Shown: piece after piece, positions 40,901-52,319 of the stretch
Position numbering within the stretch: position 1 is the first letter of the stretch
Layout: every line of letters starts with the position of its first letter
Source: Entomortierella parvispora
Taxonomy: Eukaryota > Mortierellomycota > Mortierellomycetes > Mortierellales > Mortierellaceae
NCBI GenBank assembly: GCA_963573315.1
Contig: OY752140.1
Span: 4,216,001-4,280,000 of the forward strand
Direction: 5' to 3'
Length of the DNA stretch: 64,000 bases
Notes under the pieces: model-generated
What the model was told of the DNA's origin: nothing
Database searches by the model: none
Seen by the model: only the letters and a program-made list of their open reading frames with translations
Translations under genes and position numbers: made by a program

Positions 40901-43900
40901 ATCAGACTCTTGTGAACCAGCTCCATCGAAGGCAGGTTTCGGGGTTCAATTCCGTCAATCAGATAGGGGTGGTTCAGACACTTGCGAAGTTCCATCAGGA
41001 TATTTTGGAGTGAAGATTTGCGGTTGCTGGCGGTGCCTCCTCGGTTGGTGATTGACTGAAGAAGCTTGTGGTTGCGGGCCAACACTCCCTTGTAAATCTC
41101 TTTTTGAAGAGCGGACATACCAACTGGCACAATGACTTCGCTCTAAAGACACCAATTGCAAAACGGAGATCTTTGTTAGGCCTTGTTTTTGTGATATATC
41201 CTCAAGAAATAGATGAATATTTGTTCCGTGCAGTTTACCTTTGGAGGAAGGTCTTTGAGAACCTCATCCTTCGTACGGCGCAAGAAGAAGGGTTTCAAGA
41301 GCTAAGAAAACAAGGACATGTGAAAGTTAGGCAACTACAAGATCAAGATCCAAGGCGCAAGACCAAACAATACGAAAACACAACAGCTCACATACCACAT
41401 GCAGTTCCTCCACCGCGGCCTTGTCCAAGTTCTCGTATTTCTTTTCCAACTCTGTCACATCTGCAAACTTGACAGGGTCCAAAAAGTTCATCAAACTGAA
41501 CAATTCCCGAATGTTGTTCTGTAATGGTGTACCCGTCAAGAGGACACGGTGATCCACCGAAAGTTCATTCAGTTTCACAAACAGCATGCTGTTCTCGTTC
41601 TTGAGTCGTTGACCTTCATCGACCACAAGGCACTCCCAAGAGTTCTTGCGGAAGATGCCATTCTCTGCACTGTTGGCGATCATCTCGTATGTGGTCACCA
41701 CAACGTGACACTTCAGATCCTGAGTACCTCGGTGAAAGAGCTCATAGTCTCGGACAACCGATCGAGATGCCTGTGGACCATAATAAGCAACGACGCGGAG
41801 ATCAGGCGCCCATTTTGCAAACTCTCGCACCCAGTTGGTCAAGGTTGAGTTGGGCACGACAATAAGACAAGGAAAGGCCCCCAGTTGGTGGTAGAGAGTT
41901 GTGACCAGAGCAACCATCTGGATAGTCTTGCCCAGACCCATCTCATCGGCCAAAATACTATTGACTCCCATAAAGTGGTTGTAGCGCATCCAGCTAAAAG
42001 TAGCATCATCGCAAAAAGCATGCCGTCAGTCCAAAGATATCACAGCTATTGTAGATTCAAACAAAATCTAAAGGTTCTTACTTGAGTCCATCCAATTGAT
42101 AGTTCTTTAGAGTTCCTCCAGCAATATACTCTGGCTGCACCTTCAGCTCCTCGAATGCTTGCTTTGTACTAGGCCTTGGCTGGACACTAGAGCGTCCTCT
42201 CTTTGCACGAGAAGGAATGTGAATCTTTAAAGAGGCGGCCCAGTTCTTATACGCCGCCTTGAAAGCAGCGTAGTGTGGGCTGTCGGGCTCGTCAGGGTCA
42301 TCCCATGTAGCTAAAAGATAGTGCAAGTGGTAAGTCTTCAGTACATAAAATAGTCGTCGCCATGGTATCTTCCAAATCGATCCTTACAATGCTCGTAATC
42401 CAGCGACCTCCACTTGACGAAAACAGTCTGGATGTGATCCAGCGCATCCATGCTATCCTCTGACCCCTGCCATTCAGAATCGAAAATAACATCCATGATG
42501 CAGTCCACCTGGGTCCATTCAGAGGGAATCACTTCAGAAATGTCTGCAGGTCCAACTGTCTTCTTCCAGAACGCCTTGATCTTGGCAGAGGAGACGACTT
42601 GACAAGCCCAGTAGTATGGAACCCAGGTCACCTTTCGATATGACATGTTCTTCCACTTCACCAAGAGCTCTCGTGTTGAGTTCTTGGCTTGAGGCAAGGC
42701 TCCATCTTTATCCTTCGAAACCTCGACCTGAGTCTTTCGCCGGAAGATGCTAGTCTTGACTGGTTCAGGCTCATCGACCTCCATATCCTCAGCGCCGGGT
42801 TTATGAATGGGAACATCTCTGTAGGCGAGAATCGAGTCGAGCTCCAAGTCCCACTCCAAACACTGGTGGCACTTCCAGTCTTTCCTGTAAGCTTTTACGA
42901 GCGTGGACTGACTGATGTCTGGATCCATGGTTGAAAGAGGCTTTAGGCACCTGTCATGAGCGCTGTAGGTGCATCGGAAGCAACGAAAGAGGACCTCGGG
43001 TGCAGGAGCTGTGTCCTCTGCGACAGTTGTCTCGGACGCAGGCTCCTCTGATGATGGTTCTTTGACAATGTCCATACTACTCGACTGATCCTTATCCTTT
43101 TCTGTTTCGGCACCGGCACCTTCGGGGGTTTCGGCGTTCTTTTCGGGTGCTGTGATGCTTTCTGTCGGCGTGGCCCCTTCAGACGTCGAGTTTGGAGATC
43201 CTCCGTTAGCCGTCGTGGGCTTAATCACAGGTTTGGATATCTTGCCTTCCCATTCGTGGCATTCGAGGCACTCTGCGCCACCGTTCTTGACACACGACTC
43301 GCATCTGAATCCATGGTCACCCAGGCTGTCCACATATGTCTTCCTCAAACAGAGGCGATGGTATCCTGAGGCACAGCATTCGCAAAGCAATAGAGGTCCA
43401 AGAGGTTCATCGTCGTCTTCATCATCGCTCTTCTTCTTGGTTTTGCGTTTTGTAATCTCACCCCGCAGACCACACCTTGTGCAGAACGAGTGATGTGCTA
43501 GCACAAAGCTTGACTCTGTAGAACTAGGCAAGAGCACTTTCTTTGGTTTGGCTGTAAATGGACCTCCTTTCCTTTCAGGCCTTGCTGATTTCATGGGCGT
43601 GGTTTCTTCCGAAGAATCGTCAGAGGAATCTGCCTTTGGCTGTGGCTTAACGGTGTTGACAACTCTCCTAGGGTATCCTCGGGCAGACAGTGTTGGTGCA
43701 GATTCGGTGTCCTGCTCTGGGCTCGGAACATCTTCGCCGCTGGAGGCTGCTGAGGCCTTCTTCGATTTTTGGGTGCCCTTTTTGCTGGCGGACGTGGGAG
43801 TGCCATACGCACCATCGTCGTCAGAATCTACCTGTTCATTATAGTTGGTTCTCGCCTTTATCCGCGTAGGCCGCGCCAAGGCGACAGGTTTCTTCTTTGA

Positions 43901-44936
43901 CGTGTCGCTGTCTACGGTCGAGGGGGTTTGTGGTTTTCGCACAGGCGGTGAAGGTGATGGGGGCTTGGTCTCTGACATCGAAAACTGGCTGTGCTCGTAT
44001 TCTTGAACAAGATCGTCCCATTCTCCGAGCGCCTGGACCGATTCCTAGACGCGCATACCAAAGCAACAAACAATGATACTCCACGCGTTAATTTGCTGGG
44101 CCACGATGTTCATGTCACACACACCCCCTGAATTTTTTTCTTCTTCTTTGCCCCTTCTGTAAAGATCTCCGCGATCTGTAGAGATAGCGCGCTCCTTCTC
44201 ACACACAATTGCCAGTCTGATCATCGCCACCCTTCATTGGGACATAGAGGCACCGTTGATGGGAGAATAGTGTCGGTGCGGCGATGTCCACGCCAACAAT
44301 TCTGTTCGTTCATTTCCTCAACCGCCGCTACAAACGGATGACAGTATCGAATCTCTATCATAACCTGCATTACTTGGCGTCAACTGTAGTCAAGGCTCCC
44401 CCCCTTCATTCATTCCTTCTTGCACCCGCTTTCTACCCCTTCTAATAGTTTCCTTGATTCCCACTCCTTTTTCGTCCCTGTTCAGTTGACCCAATCTCTC
44501 TCTCCTATTTTTCCTTTGTTTGACCCTGCTCTTCCTCACTTGGTGATGTTTGAAGTAAAGGTGCTCAGACACCCCCTTGGCATCCGAGTTCCATGAGCAA
44601 GTTTGATCATGGCGAACATTCCTGGGAACCAACTCTTTCTATGCTACAATGTTGGTAGTGATGATGATCGTGGAGGTCGTGAAGGTCGAGCGACACAAAG
44701 GCGCCCATAATCTGCACTCGAGATGAGATTGAGGGGCGAGTCCAAATGATTTGCTGCCTGCTTCTTACCTCAGTTGTGGCTCCGTTTTCCCAAAGGACAG
44801 TGTACATGACAGCCCCACCATCGTTTATGGTTTGATCCAGGATTTTTAACGCGTTTCCTTTGTCGAGCAAGGACGGTTGGTCACCAGAGTCGATCAGGGA
44901 CTGAGCAGATTGAGTTCCTGGGTGATCGATGTCCAT
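37983..44936 (-). CDS. CHD/Mi-2-type chromatin remodelling ATPase (PHD, chromo-like, SNF2)
   Basis: Seven minus-strand exons: 44936-44769, 44044-42388, 42310-42082, 41993-41396, 41301-41239, 41142-38629, 38543-37983, giving about 1929 residues. It is a nuclear ATP-dependent nucleosome remodeller. The small first exon (ending GGAVMYTVLWENGATTE) joins ESVQALGEWDDLVQEYE across a 724-nt intron; this replaces a naive start at 43978. Residues about 244-315 hold a PHD-type Cys-rich finger (CTRCG ... CECCASGYHRLC ... CESC), and another Cys cluster follows (CFRCTYSAHDRCLKP). Chromo-like segments (LLVKWKNMSYRKVTWVPYYW; VFVKWRSLDYEH) precede the helicase. Helicase motifs are ILADEMGLGKTIQM (motif I), LVVDEGQRLKNENS (motif II), LTGTPLQNN, STRAGGVGVNLATAD and ALSRAHRIGQKNKV (motif VI). 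C-terminal zinc knuckles (CLVCHRSHRDRC; CIVCNQVPYHLPFKC) and a Gln/Pro-rich tail resemble fungal Mi-2/Mit1 proteins. Confidence 0.93.
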
Positions 44937-47475
44937 CTATAAGGTTGAAACAGATGGGAACCCTGATTAGCATGATGCAACACATTATAGCATTTGAAGT
45001 TTGTATGAGTTGCGGGATAGATGGAACGATTGGATTAAAGGAATCATTTCACGGTGTTGAGTCTGACCGTTGAGAAAAAAAAAGAGTCAAGTGCGTGATT
45101 CGGGAGGTGCTCAGGCTGTGAGAGGAGACAATGGGTCAAACGACAAGACAGATGAAACGCGTCAATGTGGACGATGGATGAGAGGGGGGAGGAGGATGTG
45201 GGAGGGAGACGAGAGAAGGAAAGAGGGGCAAGTGAGGTCAGGGTCGTGATGAGGTGCCAGGAAATAGGCGGCTGTGTAAGGGCGGGGGCAAAGAGACGCA
45301 GAAGCTGGCGTGTTTGGATGCAGCCTGGCAGACAATAAAAAAACCTGCGCACGGAGCAGGTGAGTGTGGTGAAGGAGCAAAGATGAGAGGAGCACGATGG
45401 ATACGACAGGAGCAACAACAGGAACGGAAAGGAAAGGGAGAAGAGCAATCGATGATGACAATGCCCCAAGAGCCGAGCTGGAAGGCGAGTATGGTGAGCA
45501 CTACCGCAAAGGCTGGGGTAGGGAGCCAGCGCGTTCAAAAGCAGAAGAGATGGGGGAAGGCTAGAGTTGAGGAGCCATTGAGGCGTGCCATACAGGCAAG
45601 CTGGAGGTCCAACAGTCGTGCTCGTGGGGATGGATGTTGGGTGTGGTTGGAGACACCTCGACAGGTGGTGGTCGTTCGTCCGTGCAGGTGGCACCATGGC
45701 AAGTGCACAGCGAGCGCATGAAGAGCTGACGTCTCCCCTTGCTCTCTCGAAACTGCCACCGCCTCTCCCCACTTCACACATTTTGAGACGGGTCCGGGAT
45801 CCCCTCCCATCCACGCCCGAGACGAGACGATGCTGACACGGTCTCCCCTCCTCATCCCCCTGCAACCCTTGCCAAGTAATGATATCCAAGTGCTGACCGA
45901 TACAATTGATGGCTGGGACACTTGGTGGGGAGAAATATCCCCGGGATGTGCCTCATGGTGAGGTGCTTCTCCCCACCACCCCCACCCCCACCCAAAGAGC
46001 CAGGAGACCAACGCGCCACGCAGCTCTGACATGAACAAGAGTTCCTCTTGGAAGCAACGCACCGCATGGAGAGAAAGCTCCGTTTTCAAAGTCAAAGTTC
46101 CTTCCCAGAGACCATTGTTTGAGAATTGGTGGCAAACTGCTTCTGCATGTATGTCTGCATGGCGGAAGAATAGCAGAGTGTCGCCACCAAGGACAGGCAG
46201 CAATGGGGGTTGGCAAAGAAAAGGCAGAGAATAAAAAGTGGACGGATTGAGGGAGGCGATGTAATTTTTTTGGCTGCGGAAGAGTGGAGGTGTGGTGGGT
46301 GCGGCAGGAAGGAAGGCATGAAGGGACGAAATGCACTGGTGATTGATTGCACACACCTTTACCTTTTGTTGGCTTGTTGCCTCGGAACGATGCTCAGGCA
46401 CGATCAGCTTTGAAGGGCGGGTCTGTGTTTAGGGGAGTGAAAAAGGACACGACGCAGTGTTGTGCAGTGCGGGTGGGAGAGCTGTGCGGGGGAGAAGGAT
46501 GGGGATGGGGATGAAGGGGTGTTCCAGGGTCGGTGGAGTGGATGAGGGTCGCCAAGCAGGGACGGCGACGGGTTGTGAGCGAGAGGCAGAGAGGAAGAGG
46601 ACGCACCGGAGACTAGATCTGCGGGGTCGTGGGGTCGTCTTTGAGGGCAACGGACGTTGTGGCAGATGGGGGGAAAAGGTGATTGCGGGAGAAGAAGGGA
46701 TGGTGATGGAGACAAGGATGACAAAAGAGCGCCGACCGATGGGAGCGATGGAGACGAGCGGGTCTCTGCGGCGGTCATCAAGCCAGCCTGCGAGGGCAGG
46801 GAAGTCAGCCTGGTCTGGTCTGGTCAGGGGTCAGCCAGAGCGAGAGAGAGGGGCGCATTTCATCTCTTTCTCCCCCTCTCCCTCCCTCGCACAGAGTCAC
46901 AGCGCGCGAGCGCAGGGCTCGGTCATTCGGTTCGTGCAATGGGCAGACGGGGTCCCGCCTCTGCCAAAGTGCTCGTGCCCTCTGGTCCTACTCCACTGCT
47001 GTCCTCGCATCCGTCCTCGCCAGCCATACCCTCCACTATGCCACATCGCATCCACCCTTTCTTCCGCTCCTGTTCGCCTTGTCCCGGTCCCAGGTGCCCG
47101 TGATCGCCACTCCTGGCTCCCGGTGCACCCCCAAAGACTTTCAATCGCGGCTAGACCAAATAAGGTTCAGTGTCCATGACACCTGACTCCGACCCCCATT
47201 GTCGCTCGCCTCGTGGAGGAATCGACTCGCTCGACACGCGCCGGGCCAAGATCTGCCCGAGCACCTGCGGTCCCGGCATCGGGACGCACTTGGCGTCAAG
47301 ACTCTAGTCTCAGGCAAATTCTTCAGCTAGGCCGCTAGGCGAGAAACTGCATTGACCACCCAAACTTCGACGCGTCGAGTTTTGGGCACTCGCACTCTCC
47401 TCGTCAGAAAGTTCGACTAACAATAATCGAGAAATATCACGTGCTTTATTTAATATAGAATAAAAATGTCTTTTT
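44937..47475. other. 2.5-kb GA/CT-rich spacer upstream of the remodeller gene
   Basis: It separates the 5' end of the remodeller gene (minus) from the 3' end of VTC4 (minus). Much of 45170-45560 and 46400-46800 is purine-rich on the plus strand, while 46860-46895 is pyrimidine-rich. Minus-strand frames of 281 and 288 codons (45044-45889, 45535-46401) are present, but their translations are Ser/Pro/Leu/His-rich without domain structure, so I do not call genes. A CACGTG lies near 47440. The region probably holds promoter and leader sequence. Confidence 0.45.
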
Positions 47476-50090
47476 TCAGGGCTTGGACTTGACAGTCGAT
47501 TTGAGGTAAAAGTTGAGCGAGATCGCAGTCAGTAGGCACACACACATGAGCGTGGGCATCACGGGTTCGTCTATCATTGATGACAAGAAACATTATATGA
47601 GTCCAACCAGTAATACGGCTATCAACAATAGTAAATGGACACTGAAGGTGGAAACGAAGCTTACCATAGGGACCAGGATCCTTGTTGCGCAACATGGTGA
47701 GGCGCTTCTCATAGAGCCAGATCGCATAGACAAGAGTCAGTAATGCTGTCAAGGCAAGAAGGATACCAGCAAATCGCCCGATATTGTCGCCGGCGTTGAA
47801 AAGACCGACACCAAGAGTACCAAGGAGTACTGCAAAGTTCATCCACTTGAGGAATGTACGCTCGTTTGCGAAAAAGACCTTGGCTTCCACCTTCAGCACA
47901 CCCACAACCTTCTTGGGCTTTGGAGGAATGATACGGATCTGAGGCACAGCGTCATGATCGTGGCTGGGACCAAGGAGCGGGCTAGTCTCGCGAGAATCCT
48001 TGCTTTTGCCTGAACGCCTGAACGCGCCGGCAAGGCCCTTGAATCCAAAGGAGCGCTTGCTGTTATTTCGTGAAAGCGTAGGTCTTGAGCTACCATTATG
48101 GTCGGCACCATACTGCGAGTCCACCACAACATCCATGCTTCTATGCTTTCCTTTGGCCTTTGCGCCTGACCCATAGTCAGAGTCTGGTCCTGACGCCACA
48201 GAAGATCTCCGACTGTTGATACTGTGCACCTCTGCTGTTGATCCAGCCCTGCTGACAGAAGGAGTATCGACTGGCAACTGGCCGTGCATAGAGTCTGCAG
48301 AGCGACCAGTATCCTTTTCGAGCTGAGCCAACCAGAATGGCAAAAGAGCGACGTGACTTTCCAAGAGGACGGCAACACCGTGAACGTACTTTGAAAAAGT
48401 CTCGGCAGACTCCACCAAATGACTGTTCATCAGCTCGGTAACCCAAGCTGGTGTTGACTTTCCTTCTGGCAACTCCAGCTTGACTTCAAGAATGGCGTAG
48501 TTGAATCGTGTCATGTCCTGTTCATACGCGGTCTTGGCCTGCATGGGGTAGTCAATGTCCATGCGACGCCAGTGGTTTCCAGAGCGAGAGACATTATCAT
48601 AGTTATCCTCACGGATCATGCAAAGATCCGTATCCATTGAGAGCCTGACCCTCTTGTCTCCAGGAATTTGAAAAGCGGTTCTGTTATATACGGTTCTCAA
48701 CACTAGGAAATGACACAAAAAATGATGAGATAATCATGTTCTTTGAAACAACTGCAAAAATAAAATAAAAAAAGGTGAGGCTGCTCCAAAATACCTGGCT
48801 TGAGCTTCATCTGGACGATGCATTTCTGCACATCCTTGACCATCTCTTCAAATTTGTCAATTTCAGCAGAGGACTTGACTCCTTGCTCACGCAACTTTGC
48901 GACCTGGCGCTCCATGGTGTATTCTCCCTTCAAGAATGCGTCCACATACTTTTCCTTGATAGAAAATCGATCGTGGTACTCTCCAAACTTGTTGACCTCG
49001 TGGTGAATCTTTCGCTCAACATGAATCTCGTTATTGGATGGGTTGCCATACCAGCGGAGTCTGATTGCCTGTGCGCCCTCCTTGCGCTCTAGCTTGTTGT
49101 TGTAAAGATTGAACGCAGAGTCGTCGAGGTACACGGAAGAAAGGGATGGGTCCAGGGACTCTGCATGGTTGGGTGCGCGAGGGGTATAGAGGATGACTGG
49201 CAAATGCTTCAACACCGTAGTCTTGACCTCCATGACGTTGTCGGGATGGACCCAGAACTTGAACGACTTGCGGTCGAGTCCAGCTTGGTTCGACATGCCT
49301 GTGAAGGTCGAGGGAGTGATGGGGGTGCCAAAGGGGAAGGTCTCGCCCCCGAGCGAATGGTACAGTTTGGAAAGACGCACGACGAGCGAGTCAAAGTTGA
49401 CGTTGTAAAACGCCCGCGACTTGAGCTGGACCATGAACACAGGTCTGAGCTTGTAGGGCACGTTTTTCTGTGGAGAAGATTCAGTGGACACCGAGTCAGA
49501 TAAATCATTTCTTCACCTCATAACGATCCTCAAACAGAAAGGACAACGGTGGTCGTCGTTTGTTTTTGATTCCACTTACATCGTGCTTCTTGACGATCTT
49601 GAGGAAACCGGCATAGTTGGTTCTGCAGTACTTTGAGAGCTGGTTGACATCATCCGTGATCTCAGAGATGGTTGAGGTAAGAGTCTCAAGAGCTTTTTGG
49701 TTGTAGCTCTCCTGGAAGGTAGCAACCTTCAATTCGGCGGTCGTCGTGCGCTCCTGGAGCTCTTCGAACTTGGAGTTGACAAAGCTGAAGACCTGCAGAA
49801 TTGAAGGACGGGTAGGGAAAGTGCAGAAAGTATCCAGTGGTCAGAAATAAAGGAGAGCGGTCCACTATTTCATTGTTGAGAATGCATCATGTCTGTCATT
49901 CAAATGTTCTTTTCCCCACCTTGGTAAGGTCGCTGTCCAGGGTCTGGCCAAAGATGCCTTCATCGCGCTCAGTCCAACCTGCGGGCTTGTTGAGTCCCTC
50001 CTCCAGTTGCTTCTTCAAGGCATTGTACTGCACATAGCTATCCTTCCACTGGGGATTGATGGAATCCTCCAGATTGTCACCAAACTTCAT
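47476..50090 (-). CDS. VTC4: Vacuolar transporter chaperone subunit, VTC4-type polyphosphate polymerase
   Basis: Five minus-strand exons: 50090-49920, 49792-49580, 49467-48795, 48702-47665, 47570-47476, giving 729 residues in phase. The N-terminal SPX domain (residues 1 to about 130; MKFGDNLEDSINPQWKDSYV ... LSKYCRTNYAGFLKIVKKHD) senses inositol pyrophosphates. The tunnel-shaped polymerase domain follows: FWVHPDNVMEVKTTVLKHLP, AIRLRWYGN, IHVERKIHHE, YNRTAFQIPGDKRVRLSMDT, YAILEVKLELP and FSKYVHGVAVLL. The basic and Glu residues expected of the active polymerase are present, favouring VTC4 over the accessory VTC2/3. After a Ser-rich linker, the C-terminus has three predicted membrane segments (MNFAVLLGTLGVGLFNAG; FAGILLALTALLTLVYAIWL; PTLMCVCLLTAISLNFYL). 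It makes polyphosphate from ATP and translocates it into the vacuole. A CT-rich leader (sense) at 50190-50440 precedes the start. Confidence 0.92.
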
Positions 50091-51298
50091 GGCGCTTAGA
50101 GTGTGTGAGGATGCGGAGAATGGGAAGAAAGTGACGGGTTGATCTCCTTGAGGTCAATGAACAAGCGGAGGAAGGAGATAATGAGAGAGTGAGGATGGAG
50201 TGGGGAGGGAAGGGGAAGGAGAAGAAAAGAGCGAGGAAAAAAGAAGCAAAAAATCGAGCGGATCGTGCCCAAGAGACCGATGGTTTCTGCGCTTCTTTTT
50301 ATTTTTCTCTTTCTCTTCTCCGCGACCGGACCATGGTCGCGATAGACATCTCTTTTCCAGCCCTCGACCCTGTCGAATGTCCGGTTCTCTTCCTTCCCTG
50401 TAGACTTTTACAGCATTTGCTCGCTCCTCTCTCATTCTCACTCACTCACTCACACACTTGATCTATTTCATCGGATATCAGCATTCTTGAGGCTCTTCTC
50501 GTTCATTATCGACTACAAAAAGTGCTGCCGTTCTTATCCGCATCTCTCCCAGCAAACTTCTGCCCGTTGCATTTCACTCCCCGGCTTTTGGCGCTTATCC
50601 ATCGGACCTGTACAGCAGGGCCAGCCAGAGAAAGAGCCAGCAGGCGCATGTGCAACCAGCGATCCACACAGAAGCGAATCAAATCCCATTTTCGATCTCC
50701 ACTCTTACCCCGCCGAAAATGGTAGAGACAAATTGCAAGCCAGCTGTGAAGATCCGTTTCCTCTCTCGGCTCTGAGGCAGAAAAGTGATCCAGCAGCTGT
50801 GGGACACCACAAATCCACGTCCACTCGTCTACGCCCTTGAGCAAACGTGCTCAGACAGACCCGAACTCTATCGTTACATGTCCAAGCGATAAAAATGCAC
50901 GGTCAATTGCCGCCGCTGCATCGGGTTCTGTGCTCTGTTAGTCCGCCAGCAGCTGGACATGATCTACAGTCATCCACTGCTGTTCTGCCGCTGGAGAGTC
51001 CGCCGACTTAAGACTGTCAACATGCCCTTCCTCTTCCCTCTTTCATCCTGCAGGTTCCAGAGTTTTCTGTTTCTCCTCTCCTGACTTCTCCTGTCCCAAG
51101 TCGGCGTTGACCAAGCACCCCATGTAAATCAAACTTGCGCTTCCATGGGTCTGACATTACATTCGCGATTGAAATTTCTTTCACGTGATCAACAAAGTGA
51201 CTGTTCATTTCTGATTGTTGTTTCTTTTTTTTCTTTTTTTTTGCCATGCATTTCAACCATCTCCCTCTCATCAACACCATACAGACATCACATTCACC
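50091..51298. promoter_or_regulatory. Divergent region between VTC4 and the 51299 gene
   Basis: About 1.2 kb. 50160-50260 is purine-rich on the plus strand (pyrimidine leader for VTC4). CACGTG lies at 51182-51187, 112 bp before the downstream ATG, followed by a T-rich tract (51218-51242). No gene recognised in between. Confidence 0.45.
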
Positions 51299-51870
51299 AT
51301 GGTCACCCGTAACAACATCCAGCGCCCAAAGTTCAACTTGCAGAAGCTCGGACGTGTCAGAAAGCAGGCTTTGAAGTCCAACGCAACGTCATACAAGTCT
51401 GTCGTCTCTACCAGCATTCAGCATGTTCGTCGTATCTCTAAAAAGAAGGCCCAGCAAAAGGGAAAGAACTTGAAGCACATGTTGGACTCTGCTCTCGTCA
51501 AGGCCGGTGGTGTTCGTGAGGCTACCATGAAGGGTAATGACTTGGAAAAGTTGTGGACGTTCCGGCCCTCAAGCCTGTCCTTTGTCGGCGGATTACCTCC
51601 CATTACGATGATTTTATTGACCCATCAAAACCACCACGGCAAATGTCTAACCGAACCTGTTTTCTTTCTCGTTGCAATCTTGTAGAGGCTCCCATTCAAA
51701 AGGAAGAGCCAGTTGTTGTCAAGGCTGTCCCCTCCGGTCGCGGAACGACGCTCGGCGCTCCCTCTGGTATGTGATACCCCTGAATTTCTGTTTGTTGCTG
51801 ACATATACCGTCCATCAAAAACTCTAAAGAACTGACTTTGGATGTTCCCTTCATTGTGTTTGTAGCCTAA
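51299..51870 (+). CDS. Small basic protein, possibly ribosome-biogenesis factor Alb1
   Basis: Three exons, 51299-51533, 51686-51766 and 51866-51870, give 106 residues. The sequence is strongly basic: it starts MVTRNNIQRPKFNLQKLGR, has RRISKKKAQQKGKNLKHML and ends KAVPSGRGTTLGAPSA. Composition, length and the opening RPK-type motif recall Alb1, a nucleolar factor that works with Arx1 on pre-60S subunits. That assignment rests on resemblance only. A nuclear or nucleolar localisation is likely from the basic clusters. The last exon contributes only two sense bases (CC) before TAA, completing an Ala codon. Without splicing of intron 1, translation would read on for 18 codons and then reach a stop. 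Confidence 0.55.
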
Positions 51871-52319
51871 GCAGTGCATGGACTAGGACAGCAGCATTCC
51901 AGAGGAACACCAATACACATTGCATCGACACCCGTCTTGAATTTTTTTGTACAATACTTTTTTCATCCTACAATAAAACAGCATCCCCGATTTGTACGTC
52001 GGGCAGGTGTTCAGATATCCATCTCTAAGAGTATTTTTTCCGAAAAGCCAGGCTCCATGGCTCCATGTACGCGTCCAACAGGATACAATTGCAGAATGGT
52101 AGATATGGATGGGTTGAACTGGAACATGGCTGACGGAAAGGAGGACAGAAGCACAATGCCATCATTCGGTGGCTGAGCTTTTCTCTTGCTCTTTGGAGCT
52201 TCGCCTTGTCTCAATGCCTTTTTTTTCCCTTTCATCATTTGTTGTACAGCTGTTTGCCCTCTCTCTGCGTTGTCCGTCATCTCTGATACCAACGTCGTTG
52301 CGACCACACTTAATTCATC
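51871..52319. other. Region upstream of the capping enzyme, containing an antisense open frame
   Basis: A minus-strand frame of 156 codons (52481-52011) covers this region and continues across exon 1 of the capping enzyme. The part clear of that exon starts at an internal ATG near 52279 and would encode about 89 residues (basic KGKKKALRQ, then IVLLSSFPSAMFQFNPSIST). No family recognised. It could be a small divergent gene or a chance frame. Confidence 0.3.

Noticed and set aside
42338-43978. Remodeller starting at MSETK (43978) as an independent start
   Set aside because: The frame is open upstream to a splice acceptor and joins in phase with a conserved-looking upstream exon, so 44936 is the better start.
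45044-46401. Minus-strand frames of 281 and 288 codons in the spacer upstream of the remodeller
   Set aside because: Ser/Pro/Leu/His-rich translations without domains, mutually overlapping in different frames; typical of GA/CT-rich DNA with few stops.
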